NCBI GenBank assembly: GCA_035461525.1
Contig: DATHVD010000056.1
Location: 1 to 5,006, forward strand
DNA from: JAIBJN01 sp035461525
Lineage (GTDB): Bacteria; Actinomycetota; Thermoleophilia; Gaiellales; Gaiellaceae
Length of the DNA: 5,006 nt
Direction of reading: 5' to 3'
Part shown: in pieces, positions 1-4,938 of the stretch
How positions within the stretch are numbered: the first letter of the stretch is position 1
How the letters are laid out: each line of letters opens with the position of its first letter
The notes under the pieces: model-generated
The model's database searches: none
What the model was told of the DNA's origin: nothing
The model's input: only the letters and a program-made list of their open reading frames with translations
Position numbers and translations under genes: made by a program

Positions 1-103
1 GCCGAGTAGGCGGCGTGGACGAGGGGAAGATCCGGCGCCCCACCCGCGTCCTGCCAGCAGCACGACCGGCAGCACCGAAGTCTGGGGGAGCCTCTGCGGG
101 CGC

Positions 104-399
104 AGCTTTCATCTCGGCGAGCAGTGGGCCGACGCGATCAACAACGTCGGCGGCGACCAGCACATCCACACGCTTCGCAGGCGCTCACGCGCCAGGGCGG
201 CGGGCAAGTCGCTCGCGCTCTGGGCCTCGCGCTCGTGCTCGCCGGCCTGGCCGCGTCCGCCCTGCTCGCGATCCCCGTCGCGACCGCTGCCGTCACCGAC
301 CCGGAGACGATCGTCGTGCCTTCATGGGCGCCGGTCGCGCCCGGGCTCGTCGTCGGCGGCCTTGTCCTCGGCCGGATCGGCCGCGTCCTCGCTCTCTGA
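104..399 (+). pseudogene. Split gene: amyloid-like motif plus two-helix membrane protein
   Basis: No single frame gives a sensible protein. The frame from 104 reads SFHLGEQWADAINNVGGDQ and then a basic stretch (about 176-208). That frame then turns into Arg/Ser/Pro-rich noise. One frame over, from about 217 to 396, the sequence encodes two hydrophobic segments (LGLALVLAGLAASALLAIPV, and PVAPGLVVGGLVLG near the C-terminus) and ends with TGA at 397-399. Joining the halves needs one missing base somewhere around 190-222. The joined product, motif then basic linker then membrane hairpin, matches an architecture I recall from actinobacteria. The motif frame has no ATG, GTG or TTG from base 2 to the motif, although a GGGGGAG at 84-90 would suit a start near 98-103. 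So it is either a decayed gene or a sequencing error. A GTG at 124 opens the membrane frame, but its first 25 or so residues are Arg/His/Gln-rich and lose the motif. Bases 1-103 show no other supportable gene. The stop lies 11 nt before the next gene, suggesting one operon. Confidence 0.5.
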
Positions 400-410
400 G
401 GGGAAACCCC

Positions 411-800
411 ATGTCCTTCACCATCGGCAGCCAGAACGCCGCGAACATCAACAACGTGCAGGGCGACATGATCGTCGGCGAGATCCGCGCGGAGGCGCAC
501 TGGAGCCCGGATCGGCTTCGGGTCGCCCTGGAGGAGGTGGAGCGGGTGCTCGGGGGCCTGGGTGCCCGCCCGGAGACGAAGACCGCCGCGCGGGAAACGC
601 TGCTCCAGGCGGCGAGGGAGGCCCGCCCCAGCGGCAGCCCGCACCGGGCCGCGTCCAGGCTCGCCGCCCTCACGCGGCTGCTCGCCGATGCCGGCGCCCT
701 CGCGAGCGCCGGCTCGGGCCTCGTTCGCGCGCTGCGGGCCGCGGCCGCCGCCCTCGGCCCGGCGGGCGCCGCCGTCCTGAGCCTGATCCCGGCGCTCTGA
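411..800 (+). CDS. Small protein with N-terminal amyloid-like motif and hydrophobic C-terminus
   Basis: This is a protein of 129 residues. The ATG at 411 is preceded by GAGGGG at 398-403, a good ribosome site that overlaps the stop of the upstream split gene. Residues 2-22 (SFTIG, then NINNVQGD, then MIV) match the motif of the upstream gene without gaps. Residues 33-71 are probably helical with charged heptad-like spacing (RVALEEVERVLGGL). Residues 77-94 form a second basic helix, and residues 95-129 are Ala/Gly/Leu-rich and hydrophobic (SGLVRALRAAAAALGPAGAA, ending VLSLIPAL), able to enter or lie on a membrane. Asn/Gln/Gly motifs of this kind, at the terminus of short proteins, are described as bacterial amyloid signalling sequences that link NLR-like sensors to membrane-damaging effectors. 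Assigning this protein to that class is inference; no NLR partner is in the window. It could instead be a small membrane-associated protein of unknown role. Codon use looks native. Confidence 0.8.
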   Translation: MSFTIGSQNAANINNVQGDMIVGEIRAEAHWSPDRLRVALEEVERVLGGLGARPETKTAARETLLQAAREARPSGSPHRAASRLAALTRLLADAGALASAGSGLVRALRAAAAALGPAGAAVLSLIPAL

Positions 801-838
801 CGGGCATACGGGAACGCGAGACCGCGTTCGAACGGGCA

Positions 839-1243
839 ATGAGCAGGTTCGACGAAGCCGAGCTCGAGTACCTCGAGGGAGCGCGAAGGCTCGGCCGGAT
901 CGCCACCGTCGGCCGCGACGGCACCCCGCACGTCGTGCCGATCGGCATGTGGCGCTACAACGCCGCGCACGACACGATCGACGTGGGCGGGCGCGATCCC
1001 GCGCGAACGAAGTGGTTCCGCGACGTCGTGCGGTCGGGCAGGGCGGCCTTCCTCGTCGACGACCTGGCGAGCACGGACCCGTTCCGGCCGCGAGCGGTCG
1101 AGATCCGGGGCCGCGCCGAGGCCCTCGACGACTCGCCGGCTGTCGTCCGGATCCACCCCGACCGGGTCGTCTCGTGGGGGCTCGGCGGCGGCTCGCCCGG
1201 GAGCGCACGGCGGGCGCGCGTGCGAGCTCCGGGCAGAAGCTAG
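839..1243 (+). CDS. PPOX-class F420-dependent oxidoreductase (OxyR/MSMEG_5819-like)
   Basis: This 134-residue protein has the split-barrel flavin/deazaflavin-binding fold of the pyridoxamine 5'-phosphate oxidase superfamily. The blocks I recognise, in order, are LGRIATVGRDGTPHVVPIG (18-36, first two strands), IDVGG then TKWFRDV (47-63), AFLVDD (70-75), VEIRGRAE (87-94) and RIHPDRVVSWG (104-114). The spacing and wording fit the actinobacterial F420-dependent subgroup named after MSMEG_5819/OxyR, in which reduced or oxidised cofactor F420 replaces FMN; the substrate here cannot be told. The protein should be cytoplasmic and dimeric. The ATG at 839 fits the family's N-terminus, but the ribosome site is weak (only GGG at 834-836). 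It starts 38 nt after the preceding gene, so they may share a transcript, though nothing suggests a shared function. The last 20 residues are Arg/Gly/Pro-rich and poorly conserved in feel. Confidence 0.88.
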   Translation: MSRFDEAELEYLEGARRLGRIATVGRDGTPHVVPIGMWRYNAAHDTIDVGGRDPARTKWFRDVVRSGRAAFLVDDLASTDPFRPRAVEIRGRAEALDDSPAVVRIHPDRVVSWGLGGGSPGSARRARVRAPGRS

Positions 1244-1263
1244 CGGCGGCCGTCTCACGGTTC

Positions 1264-1283
1264 GGCGCCGCTCGGCGTTTCTT
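1264..1283 (+). terminator. Weak candidate intrinsic terminator after the PPOX gene
   Basis: CGCC at 1266-1269 can pair with GGCG at 1274-1277 around a GCTC loop, extended by two G-T wobbles, and is followed directly by TTTCTT at 1278-1283. It lies 20 nt after the PPOX stop and before the DUF1203 ribosome site. The stem is short, so the call is tentative. Confidence 0.3.
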
Positions 1284-1300
1284 CCCGGTACACCCGCGAC

Positions 1301-1309
1301 GAGGGAGGA
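1301..1309 (+). promoter_or_regulatory. Ribosome binding site that decides the TTG start at 1314
   Basis: GAGGGAGGA ends 4 nt before the TTG at 1314. No ATG or GTG in that frame lies at a comparable distance from it, so this strong site is the main reason for choosing the TTG start of the DUF1203 gene. Confidence 0.7.
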
Positions 1310-1313
1310 CAGC

Positions 1314-1799
1314 TTGAGCACGATCGCCGCAACGAGCTTCGCCGTGAGAGGGCTGCCCGAGGAGGTCGCCACGTACGTGCGCGCGCACGGCCGCGACCCG
1401 GTGTGGGGGCACGACGCCGTGACACAGCCGGCGACGGGCTTCGGGCCCTGCCGGCTCTGCCTGCGGACGTTCCGCGAGGGCGAGCCGCGCACGCTCTTTA
1501 CCCACGACACCTACGCCGGCGTTGCCGAGTTCCCCCAGCCCGGGCCCGTCTTCGTCCACGCCGACGGCTGCGAGCCGTACGGCGGCGACGGGTTCCCGCC
1601 CGAGCTCCGGGCGCTGAGCCTCACGTTCGAGGCGGTCGCGGCGGGGCCCCGGGTGGTCGCGCTCGAGCGCACGCGCGGCGGCGACGTCGAGGACACGATC
1701 GCGCGCCTGCTCCCGCTCCCGGAAGTCGACTTCCTCAACGTCCGCAACACCGAGGCCGGGTGCTGGGTCGCCCGCGTCGAGCGCCGACCGGGGACGTGA
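1314..1799 (+). CDS. DUF1203 family protein
   Basis: This 161-residue protein fits the DUF1203 family over its whole length. The landmarks are an N-terminal segment FAVRGLPEE (9-17), GPCRLCL (44-50), GEP (56-58), GPVFVHADGC (77-86) followed by a tyrosine, and near the C-terminus VDFLNVRNTEAGC (138-150). The biochemical role of the family is not known to me. The conserved CxxC at 46-49, HxxC at 83-86 and C150 would suit metal binding or a redox role, which is inference. There is no signal peptide or membrane segment, so it is probably cytoplasmic. The TTG start at 1314 is supported by a strong ribosome site and by the family's usual N-terminus. It is separated from the PPOX gene by 70 nt with a possible terminator, so it may be its own transcription unit, and it converges on the reductase-like gene beyond 1843. 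Confidence 0.85.
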   Translation: MSTIAATSFAVRGLPEEVATYVRAHGRDPVWGHDAVTQPATGFGPCRLCLRTFREGEPRTLFTHDTYAGVAEFPQPGPVFVHADGCEPYGGDGFPPELRALSLTFEAVAAGPRVVALERTRGGDVEDTIARLLPLPEVDFLNVRNTEAGCWVARVERRPGT

Positions 1800-1809
1800 C
1801 GCCGAGGCT

Positions 1810-1833
1810 CAGGGGGCCCGGATGCCCTGGGCC
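1810..1833. terminator. Possible hairpins between convergent genes
   Basis: The 44-nt convergent gap contains two mutually exclusive stems: CAGGG (1810-1814) with CCCTG (1825-1829), and GGCCC (1815-1819) with GGGCC (1829-1833). Neither has a T-tract on either strand. They could slow transcription from both sides, but in DNA this GC-rich such stems arise often by chance. Confidence 0.2.
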
Positions 1834-1843
1834 GCCCGCGTCT

Positions 1844-2404
1844 CTACGTCCGCACGCGGTAGGCGAGGCGCGCGAACTGCCGGTCCCGGGCGACGTCCAC
1901 AAGCTCGAGCCGCTCGGCGGTGAGGCGGCGCGGCAGGAGCGGGGCGCCGGCCCCGAGCGTCACGGGGGCGACGGCCAGCAGGATCTCGTCCAGGAGGCCC
2001 CGGTCGGCGAACTGGCCGACCAGGTCGCCGCCGCCGACGAGCCAGACGTTGCGGTCGCCGGCGACCCGGGCCATCTCCTCGTGCGCGGGCGCCACGTCGC
2101 CCTCGACGAAGGTGAGCCGAGCCCCGGGGATCGCGGGCAGCTCCCTGTGCGTGAAGACCCAGCACGGAGTCTCGCCGTAGTACGCGCTCCACCTGGAGGG
2201 GTCGTCGAGCGGCCGCTCGTGCTCGAGGATCCACTTGTAGGTCGATGCGCCCATCGCCATCGCGCCGACCCCCGCGAAGAACGCCCCGAACCCGTGCTCG
2301 CCCTCCGGGTCGCGCTCGACGTCGAAGAGCCAGTCGAGCGAGTGCGCCTCGTCGGCGATGAAGCCGTCGAGAGTCGTCGCCGTGAAGTACATGGTTCTCG
2401 CCAT
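1844..2404 (-). CDS. Dihydrofolate reductase family protein (RibD C-terminal domain)
   Basis: This 186-residue protein is one RibD-C/dihydrofolate-reductase-like domain, an NADPH-binding Rossmann-like fold. Marks of the family are the N-terminal strand and loop MYFTATTLDGFIADE (5-19) followed by LDWLF (23-27), MGASTYKWIL (51-60), the strand CWVFTHR (81-87), the cofactor-binding glycine loop VWLVGGGDLVGQF (120-132) and LLDEILLAVAPVTLGAGAPL (137-156). These stand-alone proteins are usually annotated by similarity only. It need not make tetrahydrofolate or riboflavin, and its substrate is unknown. It should be soluble and cytoplasmic. The ATG at 2404 lacks a clear ribosome site. A second in-frame ATG at 2392 would remove only MART and is also plausible. 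It begins 48 nt after the histidine kinase stop on the same strand, so it may be the last gene of the two-component operon or have its own weak promoter. Confidence 0.88.
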   Translation of the reverse strand: MARTMYFTATTLDGFIADEAHSLDWLFDVERDPEGEHGFGAFFAGVGAMAMGASTYKWILEHERPLDDPSRWSAYYGETPCWVFTHRELPAIPGARLTFVEGDVAPAHEEMARVAGDRNVWLVGGGDLVGQFADRGLLDEILLAVAPVTLGAGAPLLPRRLTAERLELVDVARDRQFARLAYRVRT

Positions 2405-2431
2405 GCAGGGACTCTGCCATGTGGGACCGTC

Positions 2432-2449
2432 GCGGGTTCCCGTTCCCGC
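2432..2449 (-). other. Hairpin in the kinase to reductase gap
   Basis: Just after the kinase stop, read on the minus strand, GCGGG and CCCGC form a 5-bp stem around an 8-nt loop holding a CGGGAA repeat. There is no T-tract, so it is at best a weak terminator or a transcript-end stabiliser. Confidence 0.2.
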
Positions 2450-2452
2450 CTG

Positions 2453-3808
2453 CTAAGAGCGGATCGCGCGCGGCACGGCGATCGTGACCTCGGCTCCTCC
2501 GTCTCGGCGGTTGCGGGCCCGAGCCTCGCCGCCGTGGGCGCGGGCGACCGCGTCGACGATTGCGAGGCCGAGGCCGGCGCCGCCGCGGGTGCGAGCCGTG
2601 TCGGCCCGGCTGAAGCGCTCGAACGCCCTGGGAATGAACGCGGCTGGGAAGCCAGCTCCTCCATCGCTGACGGAAAGGGCGATGCGACCGTTGTCGGCGG
2701 CGGCGACGAGCCGCACCTCTCCGCCGCCGTGGCGGAGGGCGTTGTCGACGAGGTTGCCGAGCGCCTGCTCTAGCCGGAGCCGGTCTCCCTCCATCGCGCC
2801 CTCCGCCGCCGGGCCGACCTCGATCGTCCGGCCCGCAGCCTCGGCGCGCCCCGCGAACCGGCGGGCGACACCGTGGAGCAGCTCGCGCACCTCGAAGCTG
2901 GCAGGACACAGCGGCAGGCGGCCCTCGCCGGTCGAGGTCAGCAGGAGCAAGTCCTCCGCGAGACGGGCCAGCCGGTCTACCTCCTCGGAAGCCGAGCGGA
3001 GGACGGCCTCGAGCTCCTCCCGCCCGCGCGGACGCCGGAGGGCAAGCTCCAGTTCCGTCTGGAGGAGCGCGAGCGGTGTCCGCAGCTCGTGGCTCGCGTC
3101 GGCGACGAAGCGGCGCTCGCGGCGGAGGCCGGCCTCGAGGCGGTCGAGCATGGCGTTGAGCGTCTCTCCGAGCCGGCGGACCTCGTCGCGCGAGCGTGGC
3201 AGAGGCAGCCTGTGACTCGACGTGAGCGCGGAGATCTCCGCGGCTCGGCTCCGCATCGCCTCGACGGGACGGAGGGTCTCCCCGGCAAGGAGATACCCGG
3301 CTGCGGAGGCGAGCAGAAGTGCGAGCGGCCCGCCGAGGAGGAGCTCGGCGAGCAGCCCGTCGAGGGCGTCGCCACGGTCTTCGAGCGAGGCGCCCACCAC
3401 GATCAGTCCCTGCTCCGTCGGGCGGACGAGCAGGCGCACCGGCTCGGCGTCGTCCTCGCCCGGCGGCGAGATCGTCGACTCCGTCCACGCGTCGCGGCCG
3501 GCGGCCGCGCCCAGCCGTGCCGGAGGGAGCAGCGGCGTCTCGGCTCCGGGCGTCGCCGCGACGACGTCTCCGTCGCGGTCAAGCACCTGCGCGAACTCCT
3601 CGTCGTCGCCCGCGAGAGGCTGCCCCGCCCCGCCGTTCCGGAGGTCGGCGGCAAGCGCCCGCGCCCGCGCGGCGAGCCTCTCGTCGAGCTGTTCGAGCAG
3701 GGAGTCGCCGAGGCGGACGTAGAGGAAAGCTCCGATCCCGGCAAGGACGACGGCCATCGCGAGTGCGAAGACGACGGTGAGCCGGAGCCTGAGCGGGAGC
3801 CTGCTCAT
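2453..3808 (-). CDS. Two-component sensor histidine kinase, HAMP type
   Basis: This is a 451-residue membrane kinase of the classic EnvZ/PhoR-like layout. Transmembrane helix 1 is at about 9-31, an extracytoplasmic region of roughly 120 residues rich in acidic and Gly/Ala/Pro residues spans about 32-150, and helix 2 is at about 152-174 (LLAELLLGGPLALLLASAAG). A HAMP linker follows (TLRPVEAM, then DEVRRLGETLNAM, about 178-232). The HisKA domain carries the phosphorylated H240 in DASHELRTPL. The HATPase domain shows the N box NLVDNALRH (352-360), G1 DGGAGF (382-387), the F box FERF (396-399) and G2 GGAGLGLAIV (409-418). All catalytic motifs are intact. The ATG at 3808 overlaps the regulator's TGA by 4 bp, giving translational coupling. 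A longer open frame reaches 4057, but it only shadows the regulator and lacks membrane character. The signal sensed cannot be read from the sequence; it is probably an envelope condition, given the PepSY and lipoprotein genes opposite. Confidence 0.95.
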   Translation of the reverse strand: MSRLPLRLRLTVVFALAMAVVLAGIGAFLYVRLGDSLLEQLDERLAARARALAADLRNGGAGQPLAGDDEEFAQVLDRDGDVVAATPGAETPLLPPARLGAAAGRDAWTESTISPPGEDDAEPVRLLVRPTEQGLIVVGASLEDRGDALDGLLAELLLGGPLALLLASAAGYLLAGETLRPVEAMRSRAAEISALTSSHRLPLPRSRDEVRRLGETLNAMLDRLEAGLRRERRFVADASHELRTPLALLQTELELALRRPRGREELEAVLRSASEEVDRLARLAEDLLLLTSTGEGRLPLCPASFEVRELLHGVARRFAGRAEAAGRTIEVGPAAEGAMEGDRLRLEQALGNLVDNALRHGGGEVRLVAAADNGRIALSVSDGGAGFPAAFIPRAFERFSRADTARTRGGAGLGLAIVDAVARAHGGEARARNRRDGGAEVTIAVPRAIRS

Positions 3809-4479
3809 CGCTCGGCCCGGAGCCGGTAGCCAACGCCGCGGACGGTCTCGATCGAGTCGCGCGCGAAAGGCCGGTCGATCTTCTCGCGCAGGTAGCGGAC
3901 GTAGACGTCGACGACGTTCGAGCGGTTCTCGTACCCGTGATCCCAGGCGTGCGCAAGGAGCTGCTCGCGTGAGAGCACCTGCCCCGGCCGGCGCATGAAC
4001 GTCTCGAGCAGCGAGAGCTCCTTTGCCGACAGACGGATCTCCTGCTCGCCGCGCCACACCCTGTGGGCGGCGGGATCGAGACGCAGGTCGCCGACCACGA
4101 GAACCGCCGGCCGCTCGATCGCTCCGCGCCGGGCGAGCGCGCGCAGGCGAGCGAGCAGCTCGGCGAACGAGAACGGCTTGGACAAGTAGTCGTCGGCGCC
4201 CGCGTCCAGCCCGGCAATCCGGTCCTCCACCGCGTCGCGCGCGGTCAGCATCAGGACCGGCGACCAGACTCCGCGCCCGCGCAGGCGACGGCAGATCTCG
4301 AATCCGTCGCTCCCGGGCAGCATCACGTCCAGCACGATCGCGTCGTACTCGATTGCGGCGGCCATCCAGAGCGCGTCGTCGCCGTCCGGCGCGACGTCCG
4401 CTGCATGCCCCTCCTCGTGGAGCCCGCGCCGGAGCAAGCCGGCCATCTTCACGTCGTCCTCGACCACGAGCACTCGCAC
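3805..4479 (-). CDS. OmpR/PhoB-family response regulator
   Basis: This 224-residue transcription factor pairs with the downstream kinase. The receiver domain (1-115) has the acidic pair D8/D9, phospho-acceptor D51 in IVLDVMLPG, switch T79 in LMLTARD and K101 in LSKPF, so all active-site residues are present. The C-terminal winged-helix DNA-binding domain (about 126-222) shows LRLDPAAHRVWRGEQ, the LSAKELSLLETFMRRPG block, SREQLLAHAWDHG, the recognition-helix segment NVVDVYVRYLREKI and the final wing VRGVGYRL. The start is uncertain. The GTG at 4479 gives MRVLVVEDD, the family's usual N-terminus, but a GGAGGAG lies directly on it. The GTG at 4473 (MLVVEDD) sits 7 nt after GGAGG. I list the longer form because of family agreement. 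The regulator is likely autoregulated through repeats in the divergent region and probably also controls the PepSY gene; both are inference. Confidence 0.95.
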   Translation of the reverse strand: MRVLVVEDDVKMAGLLRRGLHEEGHAADVAPDGDDALWMAAAIEYDAIVLDVMLPGSDGFEICRRLRGRGVWSPVLMLTARDAVEDRIAGLDAGADDYLSKPFSFAELLARLRALARRGAIERPAVLVVGDLRLDPAAHRVWRGEQEIRLSAKELSLLETFMRRPGQVLSREQLLAHAWDHGYENRSNVVDVYVRYLREKIDRPFARDSIETVRGVGYRLRAER

Positions 4480-4485
4480 TCCTCC
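4479..4485 (-). promoter_or_regulatory. Ribosome binding site bearing on the regulator start
   Basis: On the minus strand this reads GGAGGAG. Its core GGAGG (4485-4481) is 7 nt from the GTG at 4473 but only 1 nt from the GTG at 4479, so it favours the shorter start, while family conservation favours the longer one. Confidence 0.55.
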
Positions 4486-4499
4486 ATTGTCGCGCCCGA

Positions 4500-4539
4500 G
4501 ATGAGAACCTCGTGAGAGGAAGCCCGAGGGACTCTCATC
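4500..4539. repeat. Inverted repeat in the divergent promoter region
   Basis: GATGAGA at 4500-4506 is repeated in inverted form as TCTCATC at 4533-4539. Inside lies a perfect small stem, CCTC at 4508-4511 with GAGG at 4516-4519 around GTGA. The arrangement is nearer the regulator gene and could be part of its operator. The arms are short and the function is inference. Confidence 0.4.
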
Positions 4540-4565
4540 GGCGGTTCATCTGCCCTCGGTACCGT
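4532..4565 (+). promoter_or_regulatory. Candidate regulator box and -10 for the PepSY gene
   Basis: TCATC occurs at 4535-4539 and 4546-4550, exactly 11 bp apart, the one-helical-turn spacing that OmpR/PhoB-family dimers prefer. The unit GTTCATCTGCC (4544-4554) agrees at 10 of 11 positions with the Streptomyces PHO-box consensus as I remember it, and the preceding unit (4533-4543) at 8 of 11. Written in the enterobacterial style, it is CTCTCAT, a 4-bp spacer, then GGTTCAT. A possible -10, TACCGT at 4560-4565, follows after 10 bp, the distance typical of promoters in which such a box replaces the -35. This suggests activation of the PepSY gene, with a leader of about 35 nt. It does not show that the regulator is PhoP. 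Confidence 0.4.
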
Positions 4566-4606
4566 GGCCGGCCAGGAGCTCACGAGCAGGCACGAGGAGG
4601 AAGCAT

Positions 4607-4921
4607 ATGACGCGCACGATCGCCCTCATCGCCGCGGCCGTACTGACGGTCGCCGCGCTCTCCGCCGGCATCGCGGTGGCGGCTGGAGGAGACGACGATG
4701 CTGCCGACAGGCCGATCGCCGGCGCCGCCCTGGAACGGGCGACGGCCGCGGCTCTCGCCCACACCGGCGAAGGCCGGGTCACCGGCACCGAGGTCGGCGA
4801 CGAGGAGAGTTACTACGAGGTCGAGGTCACGCTCGGCGACGGCAGCCAGGTCGACGTCCAGCTCGACGAAAGCTTCCACGTCGTGGGATCCGAGACGGAC
4901 GGCCACGAGGACGAGGACTAG
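4607..4921 (+). CDS. Secreted or membrane-anchored PepSY-domain protein
   Basis: This is a 104-residue protein. Residues 4-26 form a hydrophobic export signal (TIALIAAAVLTVAALSAGIA) with a possible AVA-A cleavage site near 25; without cleavage it would be a membrane anchor. Residues 36-97 match a single PepSY domain: an alanine-rich helix (IAGAALERATAAALAHTG), then strands around VTGTEV and YYEVEVTLGDGSQVDVQLD, ending HVVGSE. The tail, DGHEDED, is strongly acidic. PepSY domains are extracytoplasmic and are known as inhibitors of peptidases or as small accessory modules; small PepSY genes often sit beside two-component systems. The ATG at 4607 has a strong ribosome site, GAGGAGG at 4594-4600. 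The gene is divergent from the response regulator across 127 bp and leads into a lipoprotein gene 17 nt on. A role as an envelope-stress or cation-binding target of the regulator is inference. Confidence 0.88.
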   Translation: MTRTIALIAAAVLTVAALSAGIAVAAGGDDDAADRPIAGAALERATAAALAHTGEGRVTGTEVGDEESYYEVEVTLGDGSQVDVQLDESFHVVGSETDGHEDED

Positions 4922-4938
4922 TCTCGCCCGGAGGAGGC

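Noticed and set aside
15..410. Long N-terminal extension of the intact motif gene
   Set aside because: The ATG at 411 has a good ribosome site and the motif begins right after it, whereas the extension is Arg/Pro/Ser-rich and out of phase with the motif and hairpin of the upstream gene.
1175..1317. Frameshift near the end of the PPOX gene
   Set aside because: A neighbouring frame gives LARERTAGARA, but the original frame ends sensibly and the family's C-terminus is variable, so there is no firm sign of a break.
138..1559. Long minus-strand open frames opposite the motif, PPOX and DUF1203 genes (also 293-1510)
   Set aside because: They encode Arg/Ala/Pro/Gly-rich sequence without domains and lie opposite recognised genes; in DNA this GC-rich, antisense frames are often free of stops.
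2401..2421. CCATG direct repeat with a GCAG/CTGC stem at the start of the reductase-like gene
   Set aside because: It is short, has one arm inside the start codon region, and is not matched elsewhere; easily chance.
1403..2773. 456-codon plus-strand open frame
   Set aside because: It runs through three real genes on both strands, and its product is low-complexity Arg/Ala/Gly with no family marks.
1809..3488. 559-codon minus-strand open frame
   Set aside because: It is an out-of-frame shadow of the kinase and the reductase-like gene, extremely rich in Arg and Pro.
2873..3829. 318-codon plus-strand open frame antisense to the kinase
   Set aside because: It looks smoother than other shadows because of codon phase, but has no recognisable domain, and the kinase on the other strand is certain.
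3809..4057. 83-residue N-terminal extension of the kinase
   Set aside because: It lies wholly inside the regulator gene and is basic low-complexity sequence; the ATG at 3808 overlapping the regulator stop is the usual coupled start.
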